From Dehalobacter sp. DCM (GTDB lineage Bacteria; Bacillota; Desulfitobacteriia; Desulfitobacteriales; Syntrophobotulaceae): a stretch of 64,000 nt of DNA. Shown piece after piece: positions 8,155 to 17,249 of this stretch. Both the position numbers and the translations under genes were made by a program. How positions within the stretch are numbered: the first letter of the stretch is position 1; every line of letters begins with the position of its first letter. The stretch lies in NCBI RefSeq assembly GCF_024972775.1, contig NZ_CP092282.1, positions 2,845,001 to 2,909,000 of the forward strand, in the 5' to 3' direction. The notes under the pieces are model-generated. The model saw nothing but the letters and a program-made list of their open reading frames with translations. It made no database searches and was not told where the DNA came from.

Positions 8155-8863
8155 TATTCTCCAAAATAGTATCCCTTAGTTTCTGAATAAATTCTGCTTC
8201 ATCGGCTTTCTTCAAATGATTAATGGATATCGGCTTTGAAATGACACAGGTGATTGTATCTGCTTTCACTCTGGAACCGTTCTTGGCCAGTACCTTATAC
8301 GAACCATTCATACTGATTGGCACAATGGGTACTCCACTTTTGGTCGCGAGTTTAAGCCATCCTTTTTTAAAGTCATTGGCCTCTTCCCCGTCGCTCAGTC
8401 TGCCCTCAGGAAATACCACCATCGAATGGCCATTAATCAGATAGTCTACCGCTTTGTTAAAACATAGTGTTGACTGCCTGGCATCTTCTCGGTTAATAAA
8501 AACACAGGCCATTTGTTCCATCCATTGGTTGATAATAGGTAATTTTAAAGCCTCGAGAACCGATACGAAGCCCTTCGGTTTATTGATAAAACCATGGATT
8601 ACCAGGCTGTCTGCATGTCCTTGATGATTACTGACAAACAGAACGGCACCGTGCTCCGGAACGTTTTCCAAACCGGTGATTTTTATCTTGGATCCTGTCA
8701 GGTAGAACAAAACTCTGCAAATTCGGCCAGTCATTCTATCGACTAAGATGCGGTTTTTATCCTTTTTACCGATATGCTTGTAATACGTTGCCAACCATAG
8801 CATGGGGTATGTGATTACCAGGAAAGACCAGCCGCAAGAATACCACAGGATCGTTCTCAGCAT
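8138..8863 (-). CDS. plsC: 1-acyl-sn-glycerol-3-phosphate acyltransferase (PlsC type)
   Basis: A 241-residue membrane-associated acyltransferase that adds a second acyl chain to lysophosphatidic acid in phospholipid synthesis. The catalytic HX4D motif is seen as NHQGHADS (about residues 79-86) and the glycerol-phosphate-binding block as VVFPEGRLSDG (about 152-162). A hydrophobic N-terminal helix (WSFLVITYPMLWLATYY) anchors it. Length is normal. Acyl-donor preference cannot be read, and since many clostridia have several PlsC-like proteins this may be an accessory copy. Its stop codon lies in the pairing arm of the structured RNA on the other strand. Confidence 0.88.
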   Translation of the reverse strand: MLRTILWYSCGWSFLVITYPMLWLATYYKHIGKKDKNRILVDRMTGRICRVLFYLTGSKIKITGLENVPEHGAVLFVSNHQGHADSLVIHGFINKPKGFVSVLEALKLPIINQWMEQMACVFINREDARQSTLCFNKAVDYLINGHSMVVFPEGRLSDGEEANDFKKGWLKLATKSGVPIVPISMNGSYKVLAKNGSRVKADTITCVISKPISINHLKKADEAEFIQKLRDTILENIASTL

Positions 8864-8957
8864 GTTCTCACTCCAATTGTCAAAATAATTTAGTACGACA
8901 TATATTTACGATATATATTAATGAATAAGAAAAATATATTGCTACCCTTTTCATGCA

Positions 8958-9362
8958 TCATTGTGCATTGTTCAATGCATTTTCGATTGCCTTAAGAATA
9001 ACTTTACTACTGTAAGTCGCGCCGGAGATAACATCGACATCCAAGTTTTGAGTTTCGATCACTGTATTGGTTATGGCCTCAGCCGGTTCGCCACGCCCGT
9101 TTTCATGTTTGGTTATTTCAATCGCTGTAATGGCATGGTCCTTAACGGTTACCCTTACTGCCGCTTCAATCGGAGATGCCGCGTATGTACCCGTGTAAGC
9201 CCCGTCGGGTATGTTGTCTAAGTCGACATTGGCTATTTTTTCCTGCATCAGATAGTTCAAATTTTGTTCTGAACTGATCAGCATATTTCTCACGCTAAAA
9301 AATGCGGTGACGATGAGAACGATAACGATAAGGAGTATAATGTATCTTTTTTTTATTTTCAT
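8958..9362 (-). CDS. FMN-binding domain protein, membrane-anchored
   Basis: About 134 residues. The start was placed at MKIKKRYIILL because GGAG sits seven bases before it; the frame stays open upstream without a ribosome site. One N-terminal transmembrane helix (YIILLIVIVLIVTAFF) is followed by an FMN_bind domain with the flavin-attachment motif SGATYSS (S/T-G-A-T), where FMN is linked to the threonine as in NqrC/RnfG. The domain faces the outside and probably carries electrons. No RnfG-type partners are nearby; exported flavoprotein reductases such as the Tat ene-reductase at 58.7 kb are conceivable partners, but this is speculation. Confidence 0.85.
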   Translation of the reverse strand: MKIKKRYIILLIVIVLIVTAFFSVRNMLISSEQNLNYLMQEKIANVDLDNIPDGAYTGTYAASPIEAAVRVTVKDHAITAIEITKHENGRGEPAEAITNTVIETQNLDVDVISGATYSSKVILKAIENALNNAQ

Positions 9363-9738
9363 CACACATCTCCACTTTTTCAATGGTTTAAAAATCAATA
9401 TTTCCAGAAACATATTTTTGCTTTATCACAGCACCGCCTTTCTATTGTGAATAAAGGGGATAAGATGTAAAAAGTATAGTAAAAACATGTGAATTATTGA
9501 TTTATGTTCTCCAAAGTTACAATAATTCCTCTCAGTAAATAAAGATATTATTCATTAATGAAAACCTCCATGCCATGACCTGCCGGGATAGTTTATCTAT
9601 AAACAAAATGCGTTGTACTTTGGGTTCTATTCAAAATAAACGCCGATGCGCATAGTTTTTAAACCATGTGCATCGGCATTAACCATATTCCGTGCGGTAA
9701 TTAATCTGTTTTTCATGAATTGACCATCTCGTCGCGGA
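9363..9738. other. Intergenic region with one hairpin
   Basis: Apart from the ribosome site of the FMN-binding gene and the hairpin at 9642-9677, this AT-rich stretch shows no gene, repeat or recognisable regulatory motif. Confidence 0.4.
9642..9677 (-). terminator. Hairpin downstream of the first Mo/Fe-S operon
   Basis: The 12-bp arms GCCGATGCGCAT (9642-9653) and ATGTGCATCGGC (9666-9677) pair with one wobble that is G-U on the plus strand. It lies after the zinc-ribbon gene ending at 9739. There is only a weak T tract, so termination is probable rather than certain. Confidence 0.5.
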
Positions 9739-9939
9739 TTAATCTAAGGAACGATCACGCTGGGATATACCCGGAGGGGGCGGAAAAGGAGGAGGGAGTT
9801 TGTTGCCGCATACCGGGCAAATTGTTGCATCATTAGGAGGCTCATTACGGCACGAACAGCATATTCGTTTCTTGCTGATCAATGTGGGTTTCCCGCATCG
9901 TCCACAGGCCATACATAGACTTCCATATCCGCACGTCAT
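9739..9939 (-). CDS. Small double zinc-ribbon protein
   Basis: A 66-residue protein with cysteine pairs in the order CMAC, CGRC, CCSC and CPVC, giving two interleaved zinc-ribbon sites, followed by a proline-rich stretch (LPPPFPPPPG) and a short charged tail. There is no catalytic domain. The ATG has an excellent ribosome site, GGAGG seven bases upstream. It sits 73 bases after the Fe-S subunit of the Mo enzyme, with a 10-bp hairpin in between, so it may be a read-through gene of that operon, perhaps an assembly or regulatory adaptor. No family with a known function is recognised. Confidence 0.7.
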   Translation of the reverse strand: MTCGYGSLCMACGRCGKPTLISKKRICCSCRNEPPNDATICPVCGNKLPPPFPPPPGISQRDRSLD

Positions 9940-9953
9940 CGTTTACCTCCAAG

Positions 9954-9985
9954 CAGAGGTTCGTGGCAGTTGCCGCGAACCTCTG
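9954..9985 (-). terminator. Perfect 10-bp hairpin inside the Mo operon (partial terminator or RNA processing site)
   Basis: CAGAGGTTCG (9954-9963) pairs perfectly with CGAACCTCTG (9976-9985), loop of 12 bases. It sits between the Fe-S subunit gene and the zinc-ribbon gene and could lower expression of the latter. The T-rich side lies on the plus strand, so on the minus strand it is more likely a stability or processing element than a strong terminator. Confidence 0.55.
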
Positions 9986-10011
9986 TTCTTTTTGTTATTG
10001 AATTACAAAAA

Positions 10012-10362
10012 TCATTTTATTACCCAGAGTACTTGTTTTGGCTTCTTTGCGAGTTCGATACTGAGTTCTTCAATTGTTCCAAAGTGGATAACATCAGCCA
10101 GGCAGTGGTGCATGCAGGTGGGCTTTATCCCTTTCTCCACCCTGTCTTTGCACCCGTCGCATAAATCGGTAGGAACCGGGATTTTATTCCAGTTAAACGA
10201 ACTGCCTTCATCGTTGCTGTCATCTTTCTGCCAGGGACCGTCATCAAAGACGCGAATCCCCCATTTACCTACAGGAAAATCATGTTCCACCTTGCAGGCA
10301 ACTTCACACGATTGGCAGCCGGTGCAAAATTCGTAGTCAATTAAAAGTCCGTATGCAGCCAT
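10012..10362 (-). CDS. Four-iron ferredoxin subunit of molybdopterin oxidoreductase (first operon)
   Basis: A 116-residue electron-transfer subunit. Eight cysteines form two [4Fe-4S] sites: CTGCQSCEVAC near residue 13, and CDGC with a later CMHHC near residues 75-95. It resembles a shortened version of the beta subunits (DmsB/BthL-like) that pass electrons to or from the Mo subunit. The start codon follows the stop of the catalytic subunit after one base (TAACATG), so the two are translationally coupled. There is no Tat signal, so the complex should be cytoplasmic. A close paralogue in the second Mo operon has a C-terminal extension of about 50 residues that this copy lacks. Confidence 0.88.
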   Translation of the reverse strand: MAAYGLLIDYEFCTGCQSCEVACKVEHDFPVGKWGIRVFDDGPWQKDDSNDEGSSFNWNKIPVPTDLCDGCKDRVEKGIKPTCMHHCLADVIHFGTIEELSIELAKKPKQVLWVIK

Positions 10363-10363
10363 G

Positions 10364-12745
10364 TTAGTCCACCACCTTTTTGAATGTTTCTTGGAATTTT
10401 TTCATATCAACATCATAACTTTCGGTCAACGGCGTTACTTTGCAGATAATGCACTTATAAGGCGCGCCGAAGCCTAAGTTACCATTATAGTGATTGGGGA
10501 TCAGCGTATTCACATTGGACTGCCATACGCCACTGAGGTTAGGCTCATTGGCATCTTGTTCGGGGAACCACCAGCCATGCTGAGCCATAACCGTGCCTTT
10601 TTTTACGGTAGGTGTCACTTTGGCTTTTAATTTGGCTTTGCCGAACTGGTTGCTGATTTCTACCCACTGTCCGTCGGCCACGCCCAATTCTAACGCATCC
10701 GCAGGATTGATCTCGATCAAAGGATTTGGATTCAATTCACGCAGCAGCGGAACCTGGCGGTGTTCGCTATGGAAGTATGCTATGACTCGCGCACCCGTGG
10801 TTAGAATGAACGGATACTCCTTCATCAAATCGGGTGTAGTAACTGGCCCAAAAGCTGGCTCCTGGTAAAATGGAAGCGGATCAGCACCGACATCAGAAAA
10901 CATAAAGGAATAAAACTCAACACGTCCTGTTGCTGTCAGGAATCCAGGCTGACGATCCGGACGCAGATAACCGGTCTTATATTTATAGTATTTGCGTCCC
11001 TGTTGGACGTGTACTTTCTCCTTAACCGTATCGAAGTCTTCTTTGCCGCCCCCAATCAAGTTCCGTTGCATACGGCGATTGTTCAGCCAAGCTCTTTCGT
11101 CAACATACTTGTTAAGATAATGCGGCCTTTCCAGATATCTGCCAAGTTCGACAGCGATCTGGGCGTCGCTCTTGCAGTCGCCAACTTCGATGGCTTTATT
11201 CGTAATACCGAAGTGGATCTGGGAACCGGAATAATGCGTATAGTTAATACTATCGTGCTCCGGTGCGCATTTTAACGGCAGAAACAAATCAGCGCAGGCT
11301 TGAATCGTCGGAGTCATAAAGACGTCGGTGGCAAAAATAAATGGAATCCGCTTCAAGCCTCTATGCCACTTATCCCCTTCTGCGGAATTAGTGGGAGCGA
11401 TAATGTTGGTGGATTGAATCATGGCCATTTGAATCCGATAAGGTTTGTCGGTAAGGAGACAATCCAGCATCAGGTCAGCGTGCGCATTCCGAATGGAATT
11501 AACATACAGCGGATATTCCTGCATGCCGATGGTTTTGTTTCTCAACTCATCGCCCAGCGCCATCCAGCCGTCCAAAAGGTGCCCTGTCGCTGCGTAGGTT
11601 TTATTCATGCCTTTGGTTCCTTCCGGGGCAACTTCTGCTGCTTTGGATTCACCCACCAGCTGACCGCCTGGTTTATCGAGATTGCCGGTAATTGCAATCA
11701 GACTGAGGATACAGTGGGCAGCCTGGGTGCCGTTCTGGTTTTGGTCGATAGCCAGACCCCAGGCAATTCCAGCCTGAGCAGCATTCGCATACATACGGGC
11801 TGACTTTTTGATGGTTTCCGCGGGAACACCGCAGATCTCAGCTGCTTTTTCCGCTGTCATATCCGTTACGCGCTCTTTTAGTTCATCAAAGCCGTAGCAC
11901 CAGTTATCTACAAATTCTTTATCATAAAGCTCTTCATTGATGATCACATTCAGCCAAGCCATTCCCAGGGCGGCATCTGTTCCGGGACGTAAACGAACGT
12001 GCACGGCGGAACGGGTTGACAGCCAGTTAACTCGCGGATCGATAGAAATAATCTTGGTTCCGCGCTTCATGAGATCAATCACAGCATGACCGAAAAGACC
12101 ATCACCGTTAGAGGGCAAAGGTTCTTTACCCCAAAGTACAATGACTTCGGGAACTTTGTAGTCGGGGTTATCGTAGGTCCCTTCCACACCGCCCGCATAG
12201 TCAATTTCAGGATAATAGCATCCGGTGACTGCCGCCGTGGCTGCAGCACGCGGTGTGTAGCAGGCATAGCCGGACTGGGTATAGCAGGCATTGGGTGTAC
12301 CCAGCACATCATGCGCAAATTCCTGAACCATAATGCCGCCGTTACGGCCGGTACCGCTATAAGCCGCCATCGATTCCGGTCCGAAATTCTCAATCACATA
12401 CTCTCTTTTTTGTTTAATCATTTCATAGGCTTCTTCCCAAGTACAGCGCTCCCATTTATCAGCCTTCCCACGATCTTGGGGATCGCGCTTCATTGGGTAG
12501 AGCACACGGCTGGGGTTATAGACGACTTCTTTCAGGTCCAAACATCGTGCGCAAAGTCTGCCTTTGGTAATCGGATCATTTTCGTCACCTTCAATTTTTT
12601 CTAGAATACCATCTTTATTAACATAGAGTTTAACTCCGCAGCCAACCGGGTGACAGCCCGGAGGAGACCAGATGGAAGACCGGACGACGGTATAATCCCC
12701 TTCCTCGTATTTCCAAGGTTTTCCTAAATCATTTTTAAATTCCAC
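10364..12745 (-). CDS. Molybdopterin (Mo-bisPGD) oxidoreductase, catalytic subunit (first operon)
   Basis: A 793-residue cytoplasmic enzyme of the DMSO-reductase superfamily, in general layout closest to acetylene hydratase/pyrogallol transhydroxylase-type proteins. Typical elements are GDENDPITKGRLCARC, RWERxTWEEA-like KWERCTWEEAYEMI, GRNGGIMVQEF, IISIDPRVNWLSTRS and the C-terminal MoCo-binding domain (about 670-790) with ISNQFGKAKLKAK. The probable Mo ligand is the cysteine in SGYACYTPR. The N-terminal cluster motif is unusual: PPGCHPVGCG replaces CxxCxxxCG, so two normal cysteine positions are Pro and His and an extra Cys is shifted. No Tat signal. It starts at GTG with AGGAG eight bases upstream, and a sigma-54 promoter lies at 12881-12898. 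Substrate unknown. Confidence 0.88.
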   Translation of the reverse strand: MEFKNDLGKPWKYEEGDYTVVRSSIWSPPGCHPVGCGVKLYVNKDGILEKIEGDENDPITKGRLCARCLDLKEVVYNPSRVLYPMKRDPQDRGKADKWERCTWEEAYEMIKQKREYVIENFGPESMAAYSGTGRNGGIMVQEFAHDVLGTPNACYTQSGYACYTPRAAATAAVTGCYYPEIDYAGGVEGTYDNPDYKVPEVIVLWGKEPLPSNGDGLFGHAVIDLMKRGTKIISIDPRVNWLSTRSAVHVRLRPGTDAALGMAWLNVIINEELYDKEFVDNWCYGFDELKERVTDMTAEKAAEICGVPAETIKKSARMYANAAQAGIAWGLAIDQNQNGTQAAHCILSLIAITGNLDKPGGQLVGESKAAEVAPEGTKGMNKTYAATGHLLDGWMALGDELRNKTIGMQEYPLYVNSIRNAHADLMLDCLLTDKPYRIQMAMIQSTNIIAPTNSAEGDKWHRGLKRIPFIFATDVFMTPTIQACADLFLPLKCAPEHDSINYTHYSGSQIHFGITNKAIEVGDCKSDAQIAVELGRYLERPHYLNKYVDERAWLNNRRMQRNLIGGGKEDFDTVKEKVHVQQGRKYYKYKTGYLRPDRQPGFLTATGRVEFYSFMFSDVGADPLPFYQEPAFGPVTTPDLMKEYPFILTTGARVIAYFHSEHRQVPLLRELNPNPLIEINPADALELGVADGQWVEISNQFGKAKLKAKVTPTVKKGTVMAQHGWWFPEQDANEPNLSGVWQSNVNTLIPNHYNGNLGFGAPYKCIICKVTPLTESYDVDMKKFQETFKKVVD

Positions 12746-13134
12746 TGTAGTTTCTCCTCTCCTTCACATTAATTTCGGTCAAAATTGTTTCTGTTGTCCC
12801 CTCTTTCACCTATATTTAGATCCGTATGCAGACATACGCATCCATGGTAATTGGATATATAATTGTGTCCGACACTAATAATGCAAAAATTATACCAACC
12901 CAAAACACGCATTTCTTTTTGTTTTTTTTTAATATCGCAATTTTTTTTTGCATGCATGGAAAATTTATTTCATTTTTGGGGTTCAGAGAAAAAAAAATCG
13001 ATCCTACTGATACCTGCTCCATTACAGAATATCTTCGAATCGATGTTATGCAAAGTAACTTCAAAGTAACGTCTGAGCACGTCGTTGTCTACTGTCTCGA
13101 TAATATGTCCAGCCCCACGTCGTCGGTTATCTGT
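12746..13134. other. Promoter region of the first Mo/Fe-S operon
   Basis: This 390-bp gap holds the sigma-54 promoter at 12881-12898 and a small palindrome GTGTCcGACAC at 12865-12875, near the expected transcription start. Long A/T runs lie around 12910-12990, as often found where DNA must bend for an enhancer-binding protein. No gene was found. Confidence 0.5.
12881..12898 (-). promoter_or_regulatory. Sigma-54 promoter of the first Mo/Fe-S operon
   Basis: On the minus strand TTGGTATAATTTTTGCAT has GG and GC separated by ten bases, as required by sigma-54, with good -12 sequence (TTTTTGCA). Predicted start near 12870, leaving a leader of about 125 bases. Confidence 0.65.
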
Positions 13135-13695
13135 TTAGTAATTACTGACAACAAGCACATCATCCGATTTTGTGCACACACTGTTGATACAAGCGACAAC
13201 ATAAACACGGCCGAGCGTACCCGGCGGCACCTGCCAATAAACCTCTGCCACCCCGGTCACTGCACTGGGGCAATCAACACCAATTAGGCAAGCCAATTCA
13301 CAGGTTTCGGTGCCGGTAGGCTCGATAAAGAAGAAGGCGTGGGAGACCGGTCGGGTGAACGTGGCTCTGACAATAACCTCCGGGACGAGCTGAACTGCCC
13401 CGTCCACAACAGGCAGGGGTTGGCCTTGGACAGACAGAAAACGTAGTGAAAGAACACGTAATTGTTCACCCGGCGGCGGCAGCGTTGGTATACAGATAAC
13501 TTGACCGACATAGATTAGATTAGGATTGGCAATTTGCGGGTTGGCATCGACCAACTGCTGAACAATTAATCCATAGCGTCTGGCAATTAAGTAGAGTGTA
13601 TCGCCTGCTTTAACCGTATATAACTGACCCTGGCAGGCACCCGCTGCATCCGGAATATCTTCATCTGCAGCAGAAAAATAGAAATCATTATCCAT
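13135..13695 (-). CDS. LysM-domain protein
   Basis: About 186 residues. The start was placed at MDNDFYFS, which has AAGGAG nine bases upstream. One LysM repeat (about residues 25-70: [17 protein letters not shown], then a second helix and VGQVICIPT) binds N-acetylglucosamine in peptidoglycan or spore cortex. The C-terminal 110 residues form a beta-rich domain with two cysteine pairs ([11 protein letters not shown]) and no known catalytic motif. No signal peptide is visible, so the protein may be released into the forespore or coat, as are many short LysM proteins of spore-formers. Function beyond binding is unknown. Confidence 0.75.
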   Translation of the reverse strand: MDNDFYFSAADEDIPDAAGACQGQLYTVKAGDTLYLIARRYGLIVQQLVDANPQIANPNLIYVGQVICIPTLPPPGEQLRVLSLRFLSVQGQPLPVVDGAVQLVPEVIVRATFTRPVSHAFFFIEPTGTETCELACLIGVDCPSAVTGVAEVYWQVPPGTLGRVYVVACINSVCTKSDDVLVVSNY

Positions 13696-13786
13696 CGTAT
13701 GCAACTCCTTTTTATAAATATGTTGTGGTTCAGTATATGCAGCATGCATGGAAAGGGAAAATGATTTCCTGCATTTCTGATATGCT

Positions 13787-13808
13787 AAAAAGCAGCCGTA
13801 TGGCTGCT
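13787..13808 (-). terminator. Intrinsic terminator after the hybrid histidine kinase gene
   Basis: AGCAGCC (13791-13797) pairs with GGCTGCT (13802-13808) around a GTAT loop. On the minus strand the hairpin is followed by five T residues. It lies 72 bases after the kinase stop. Confidence 0.8.
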
Positions 13809-13879
13809 GATTTCAATATGGAAAAGACTTATTTATCCTTTTATTAAGAACAAACCGCAACTTCTTGGTAAGATAACAT

Positions 13880-16837
13880 TTATGCGCCAACACGGTGTTT
13901 CGTTTCCATGCCCATACCACCGGATAGAACACGATAAAGTGTATCTAAGTCAACCGGTTTTGATATATGACAATTGAAACCTGCTTCTCTGGATCGTTCC
14001 AGGTCTTCGGCTTGAGCATATCCGGAGAGTGCAATTAAGAATACATCTTTCGTGTATTCATCTTCACGAATATGCTTGGCTACTTCATACCCATTCATTC
14101 CAGGTAAACCAATATCACAAAACACGACATCGGGTTGAAATTCTTTTATTTTGGACAATCCGTCAAAACCAGTGCATGCAGAAGTGACTTCGTGGCCCAA
14201 ATGACGTAATAAGGCACATAATATTTCTGCGACATCCAGAATATCATCGATTACAACTATTCGTCGCCCAATGTATCTCTCCTGTTTACTTTCGATTCTC
14301 ATTATATCGTTTGACTTCTCATCAATAATTAAAGGAAGTTCAATCGTAAACTGTGCTCCTTTGCCTAAGCCTTCACTCAATGCCTGAATACTCCCTTCAT
14401 GTAAGTCAATAATTCCTTTGACAATAGCTAACCCCAGACCGAGACCTCCGTTACTATGCTCCAAGGATTTATCTGCCTGCACAAACGGTTGGAATAAATC
14501 ATCGAGCATTTCCGGTTTAATCCCCAGACCGTTATCGCTGACGTTGATAACACCTTTATTGTTATCCTCGTCTTTATAAACGCTCACCGTTGTCTTTTCC
14601 CCCGGATCAGTAAATTTGAGGGAATTATGAATGAGATTTCCTATGGCCTGTGTTAATCGAGCAGCATCGGCTTGAATATGTATTGGCTCTAAACCCGTTT
14701 CTATTGTAAGGGTAACCCCTTTCTCAGCAAACATCTGTTTATAATCTTTCGCTGTACGCGCTACGACTCTGTTCAGTTCAATTATCTCTTTCTTTAGTTG
14801 AATTTTGTTTTGGGAGATGCGCGTTATGTCCAACAAATCATCAACGAGTCGCTTAAGCTGCGTCGTCTGGCGTTCTATAACTTCCTTAGCGTGTATCGCC
14901 TGTTCTGAGTCCGGAGCGGCAATCTTAAGAAGAGATAAGCTCATCATCATTGAAGCCAACGGATTTCTTAATTCATGGGAGAGACTGTTAATGTATAGAT
15001 TCTTATTTTTGTCGGCCTTCTTTAAATCTTCAACAAGGGCAAGTGCCCGTTGTTCGCTGTGATATAGGGCTTCTTCTGTTCGTGTCCTTTCTATGGCATC
15101 GGCAGCCTGGCGTGATAAGAGGTCAAGCATTCTTATTTCGCGTTCTTCAAATTGTTTATGGATAGCGTAACCTGTATTTAAAACGCCAACGAACTTCCCG
15201 GAACTGCTGATTAGCGGGGTAGATTGTATACTCTTGATTCCTTCCCCAATCAAAAACGTTAGTTCACTGCTTCCTTCATATCGGCTGTTGGTGATATTCT
15301 CGATAATAATTCTCTTATTATCTTTATATATTTGACCCCCTACGGTATTTTCAAGGTCAACAGACGAGAATTTTTCCAGAAAAGCACTTCCCAAATTATA
15401 TCCCTGCATAATTTCTAAGGTTCTTTCTTTCTCATTAAAAAGTTGAATACATCCCTTATCCGCATGTGTCAAGGAAACAATCTCTTCCATTATTTGATTA
15501 TATAGAATTTCCAGGTTATCGATACTAATAAAATTGGAGTTGAGCTTATGCATTATATTAAGGACTTCCACTTCAGCGGTTAGATTATCTTTCAAGTTTT
15601 TCAGTTCTTCAAAAGTCTCTTTTAGTTCGCTAATATCTCTAAACGTGGCAATAATTCCTTTAAACTCACCGTCTTCTCCTTCGATCAAGGACGTGTGTTC
15701 TTCAATATGTTTTTTAGTCCCGTTATCGCGTGTGCAAACCACTTCGCTGTGATAAAGATTACTATTAATTAATTTGGTTAAAGCTTTTTCTCCAAAGAAA
15801 CCGGGGTGTATCTCCCTAAACACATCCTGGAAATTCTTTCCCAGAACCTCGTCGGCTCTTAAATTGAACAGCTTATCAGACATTCTGTTCCAATAGGCAA
15901 TGTTATAGTTTTCATTAACTGCGACGACAGCTTCATGCACATCTGATAGAATCTTGGCTTGAAAGGCCAGTTGGCTTTCCTTTTGTTTCCAGTCGGTTAA
16001 GTCTCTAATAATCATTGAGGTCTTTAAAACCCCATATTTGTCTGTAAACAATGTGCATGAAACTTCACCGGGGAATATGGTTCCATCTTTTCTTATATGA
16101 TTTAGCTCTGCTTTTATCTGAAGCGATTTTTTTCTTTTTTCTTTAAAAAGAGGTAGTCGCGGATCAGATAAATCCACCAGTCCACCTGCACCCAATGCAA
16201 TAATTTCTTCTGCTGTTCTTTGGAACATAACACATGCCGCATGGTTAGCCGCTTCAATATTGCCCTCAGGACGCGTAATAAAAACGGCATCGCTGCAGTT
16301 GTCAAAAAATGCGCGATATTTCTCCTCACTTACACACAAAGCCTCTTGGGTACGTTTTATCATACAATTCTCGTATTCCAAATTATTCATTTGTTTATCT
16401 CGTTTCCTAGTTAAGTGGACCAGGTCCTTAATCTCCTCCATTGTCGAAATAGCTCCACAGATGTGATTATCTGCATCCAATAATGGCCATGCGCTCCATC
16501 GGGCAATTTTAGATATACCGTCTTCCCAAACAAACTCCAATTCACTACCAACAATTTCTTCGCCGTACCAAGCCGCACGCTGGATAGGCATTTTTTCAGG
16601 CGACAACAATTTACCGTCTTGATATATGGCTAGGCGAGGCGCTGATGGTGTCGAATGTGGATACACTGACCAAGGTTCAATTCGCAAAAATTCAGCAGTT
16701 ACTGGATTATGGATAATATTTTTGCATGTTGCATCCGTTGCGATGGAAAAGCCTCCCGGAATCATATCGAGCAAGTTGGAATTGAGGAGCATTCTTTGTA
16801 ATTCAGGATTCGTACTTAGAGAGTCAGTACTGATCAT
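13880..16837 (-). CDS. Hybrid sensor histidine kinase with PAS, GAF and receiver domains
   Basis: A 985-residue soluble sensor. Order: an N-terminal PAS-like segment (about 10-130), a PAS domain (YRAFFDNCSDAVFITRPEG, about 170-285), another PAS (about 290-410), a coiled coil, a GAF domain (about 435-590, MEEIVSLTHADKGCIQLF), HisKA with phospho-acceptor in SHELRNPLASM, HATPase with N box NLIHNSLKF, DNGLGI and GGLGLGLAIVKG, and a C-terminal receiver (VVIDD, VVFCDIGLPGMNG with the phospho-Asp, KPVD). There are no transmembrane helices, so it senses an internal signal such as redox state or a small molecule. There is no output regulator beside it. A terminator follows the gene. Confidence 0.92.
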   Translation of the reverse strand: MISTDSLSTNPELQRMLLNSNLLDMIPGGFSIATDATCKNIIHNPVTAEFLRIEPWSVYPHSTPSAPRLAIYQDGKLLSPEKMPIQRAAWYGEEIVGSELEFVWEDGISKIARWSAWPLLDADNHICGAISTMEEIKDLVHLTRKRDKQMNNLEYENCMIKRTQEALCVSEEKYRAFFDNCSDAVFITRPEGNIEAANHAACVMFQRTAEEIIALGAGGLVDLSDPRLPLFKEKRKKSLQIKAELNHIRKDGTIFPGEVSCTLFTDKYGVLKTSMIIRDLTDWKQKESQLAFQAKILSDVHEAVVAVNENYNIAYWNRMSDKLFNLRADEVLGKNFQDVFREIHPGFFGEKALTKLINSNLYHSEVVCTRDNGTKKHIEEHTSLIEGEDGEFKGIIATFRDISELKETFEELKNLKDNLTAEVEVLNIMHKLNSNFISIDNLEILYNQIMEEIVSLTHADKGCIQLFNEKERTLEIMQGYNLGSAFLEKFSSVDLENTVGGQIYKDNKRIIIENITNSRYEGSSELTFLIGEGIKSIQSTPLISSSGKFVGVLNTGYAIHKQFEEREIRMLDLLSRQAADAIERTRTEEALYHSEQRALALVEDLKKADKNKNLYINSLSHELRNPLASMMMSLSLLKIAAPDSEQAIHAKEVIERQTTQLKRLVDDLLDITRISQNKIQLKKEIIELNRVVARTAKDYKQMFAEKGVTLTIETGLEPIHIQADAARLTQAIGNLIHNSLKFTDPGEKTTVSVYKDEDNNKGVINVSDNGLGIKPEMLDDLFQPFVQADKSLEHSNGGLGLGLAIVKGIIDLHEGSIQALSEGLGKGAQFTIELPLIIDEKSNDIMRIESKQERYIGRRIVVIDDILDVAEILCALLRHLGHEVTSACTGFDGLSKIKEFQPDVVFCDIGLPGMNGYEVAKHIREDEYTKDVFLIALSGYAQAEDLERSREAGFNCHISKPVDLDTLYRVLSGGMGMETKHRVGA

Positions 16838-17105
16838 TGCCTATTACCTTCTCTATAAATTGATAAAAAATGAATTGCAAAGAAAATTATATCGCAATTA
16901 TTGAAAGAATAATGCAAAAATATGTCAGTAAAAAAATAATAATATGTCGAATACTATGAAAATTCTCAACACTACACACAGTTGTATCTTAGGTTATAAA
17001 AAAAGACGGTATGCCAAACTAACAGAATAAAATGCAGTTAAGCAATACCGCTATCTTCTATCGTTAAACGAACCGAGCTAAATGAAACACAGTTGGTATT
17101 TTACA
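16838..17105. other. Intergenic region upstream of the kinase
   Basis: AT-rich. A weak inverted repeat (GGTAT/ATACC around 17009-17053) could end transcription of the small gene that follows on the minus strand. No other feature was seen. Confidence 0.35.
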
Positions 17106-17249
17106 TTAAGTATTTGCTCCTGTCGTGGGTGTAATAACCACTCTTTCTGGTTTATTTTTTTGTTCATTAGCATTGTCCACGGCATATAACGATTCCAACC
17201 CGATATCGGCAAGAATCGTTTCAATGACTCCCTTTTCATGTGCTTTCAT
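17106..17249 (-). CDS. Small protein of 47 residues, unknown
   Basis: This frame encodes MKAHEKGVIETILADIGLES followed by a polar, lysine-rich tail ending PTTGANT. It is supported by a very strong ribosome site, AGGAGGAGAGAAGC directly before the ATG. An amphipathic helix (residues 5-25) precedes the disordered tail; there are no cysteines, membrane segment or signal peptide. It stands alone between the kinase gene and the two large paralogues. It might be a small regulator or a peptide substrate, but nothing nearby supports a particular role. Confidence 0.5.
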   Translation of the reverse strand: MKAHEKGVIETILADIGLESLYAVDNANEQKNKPERVVITPTTGANT

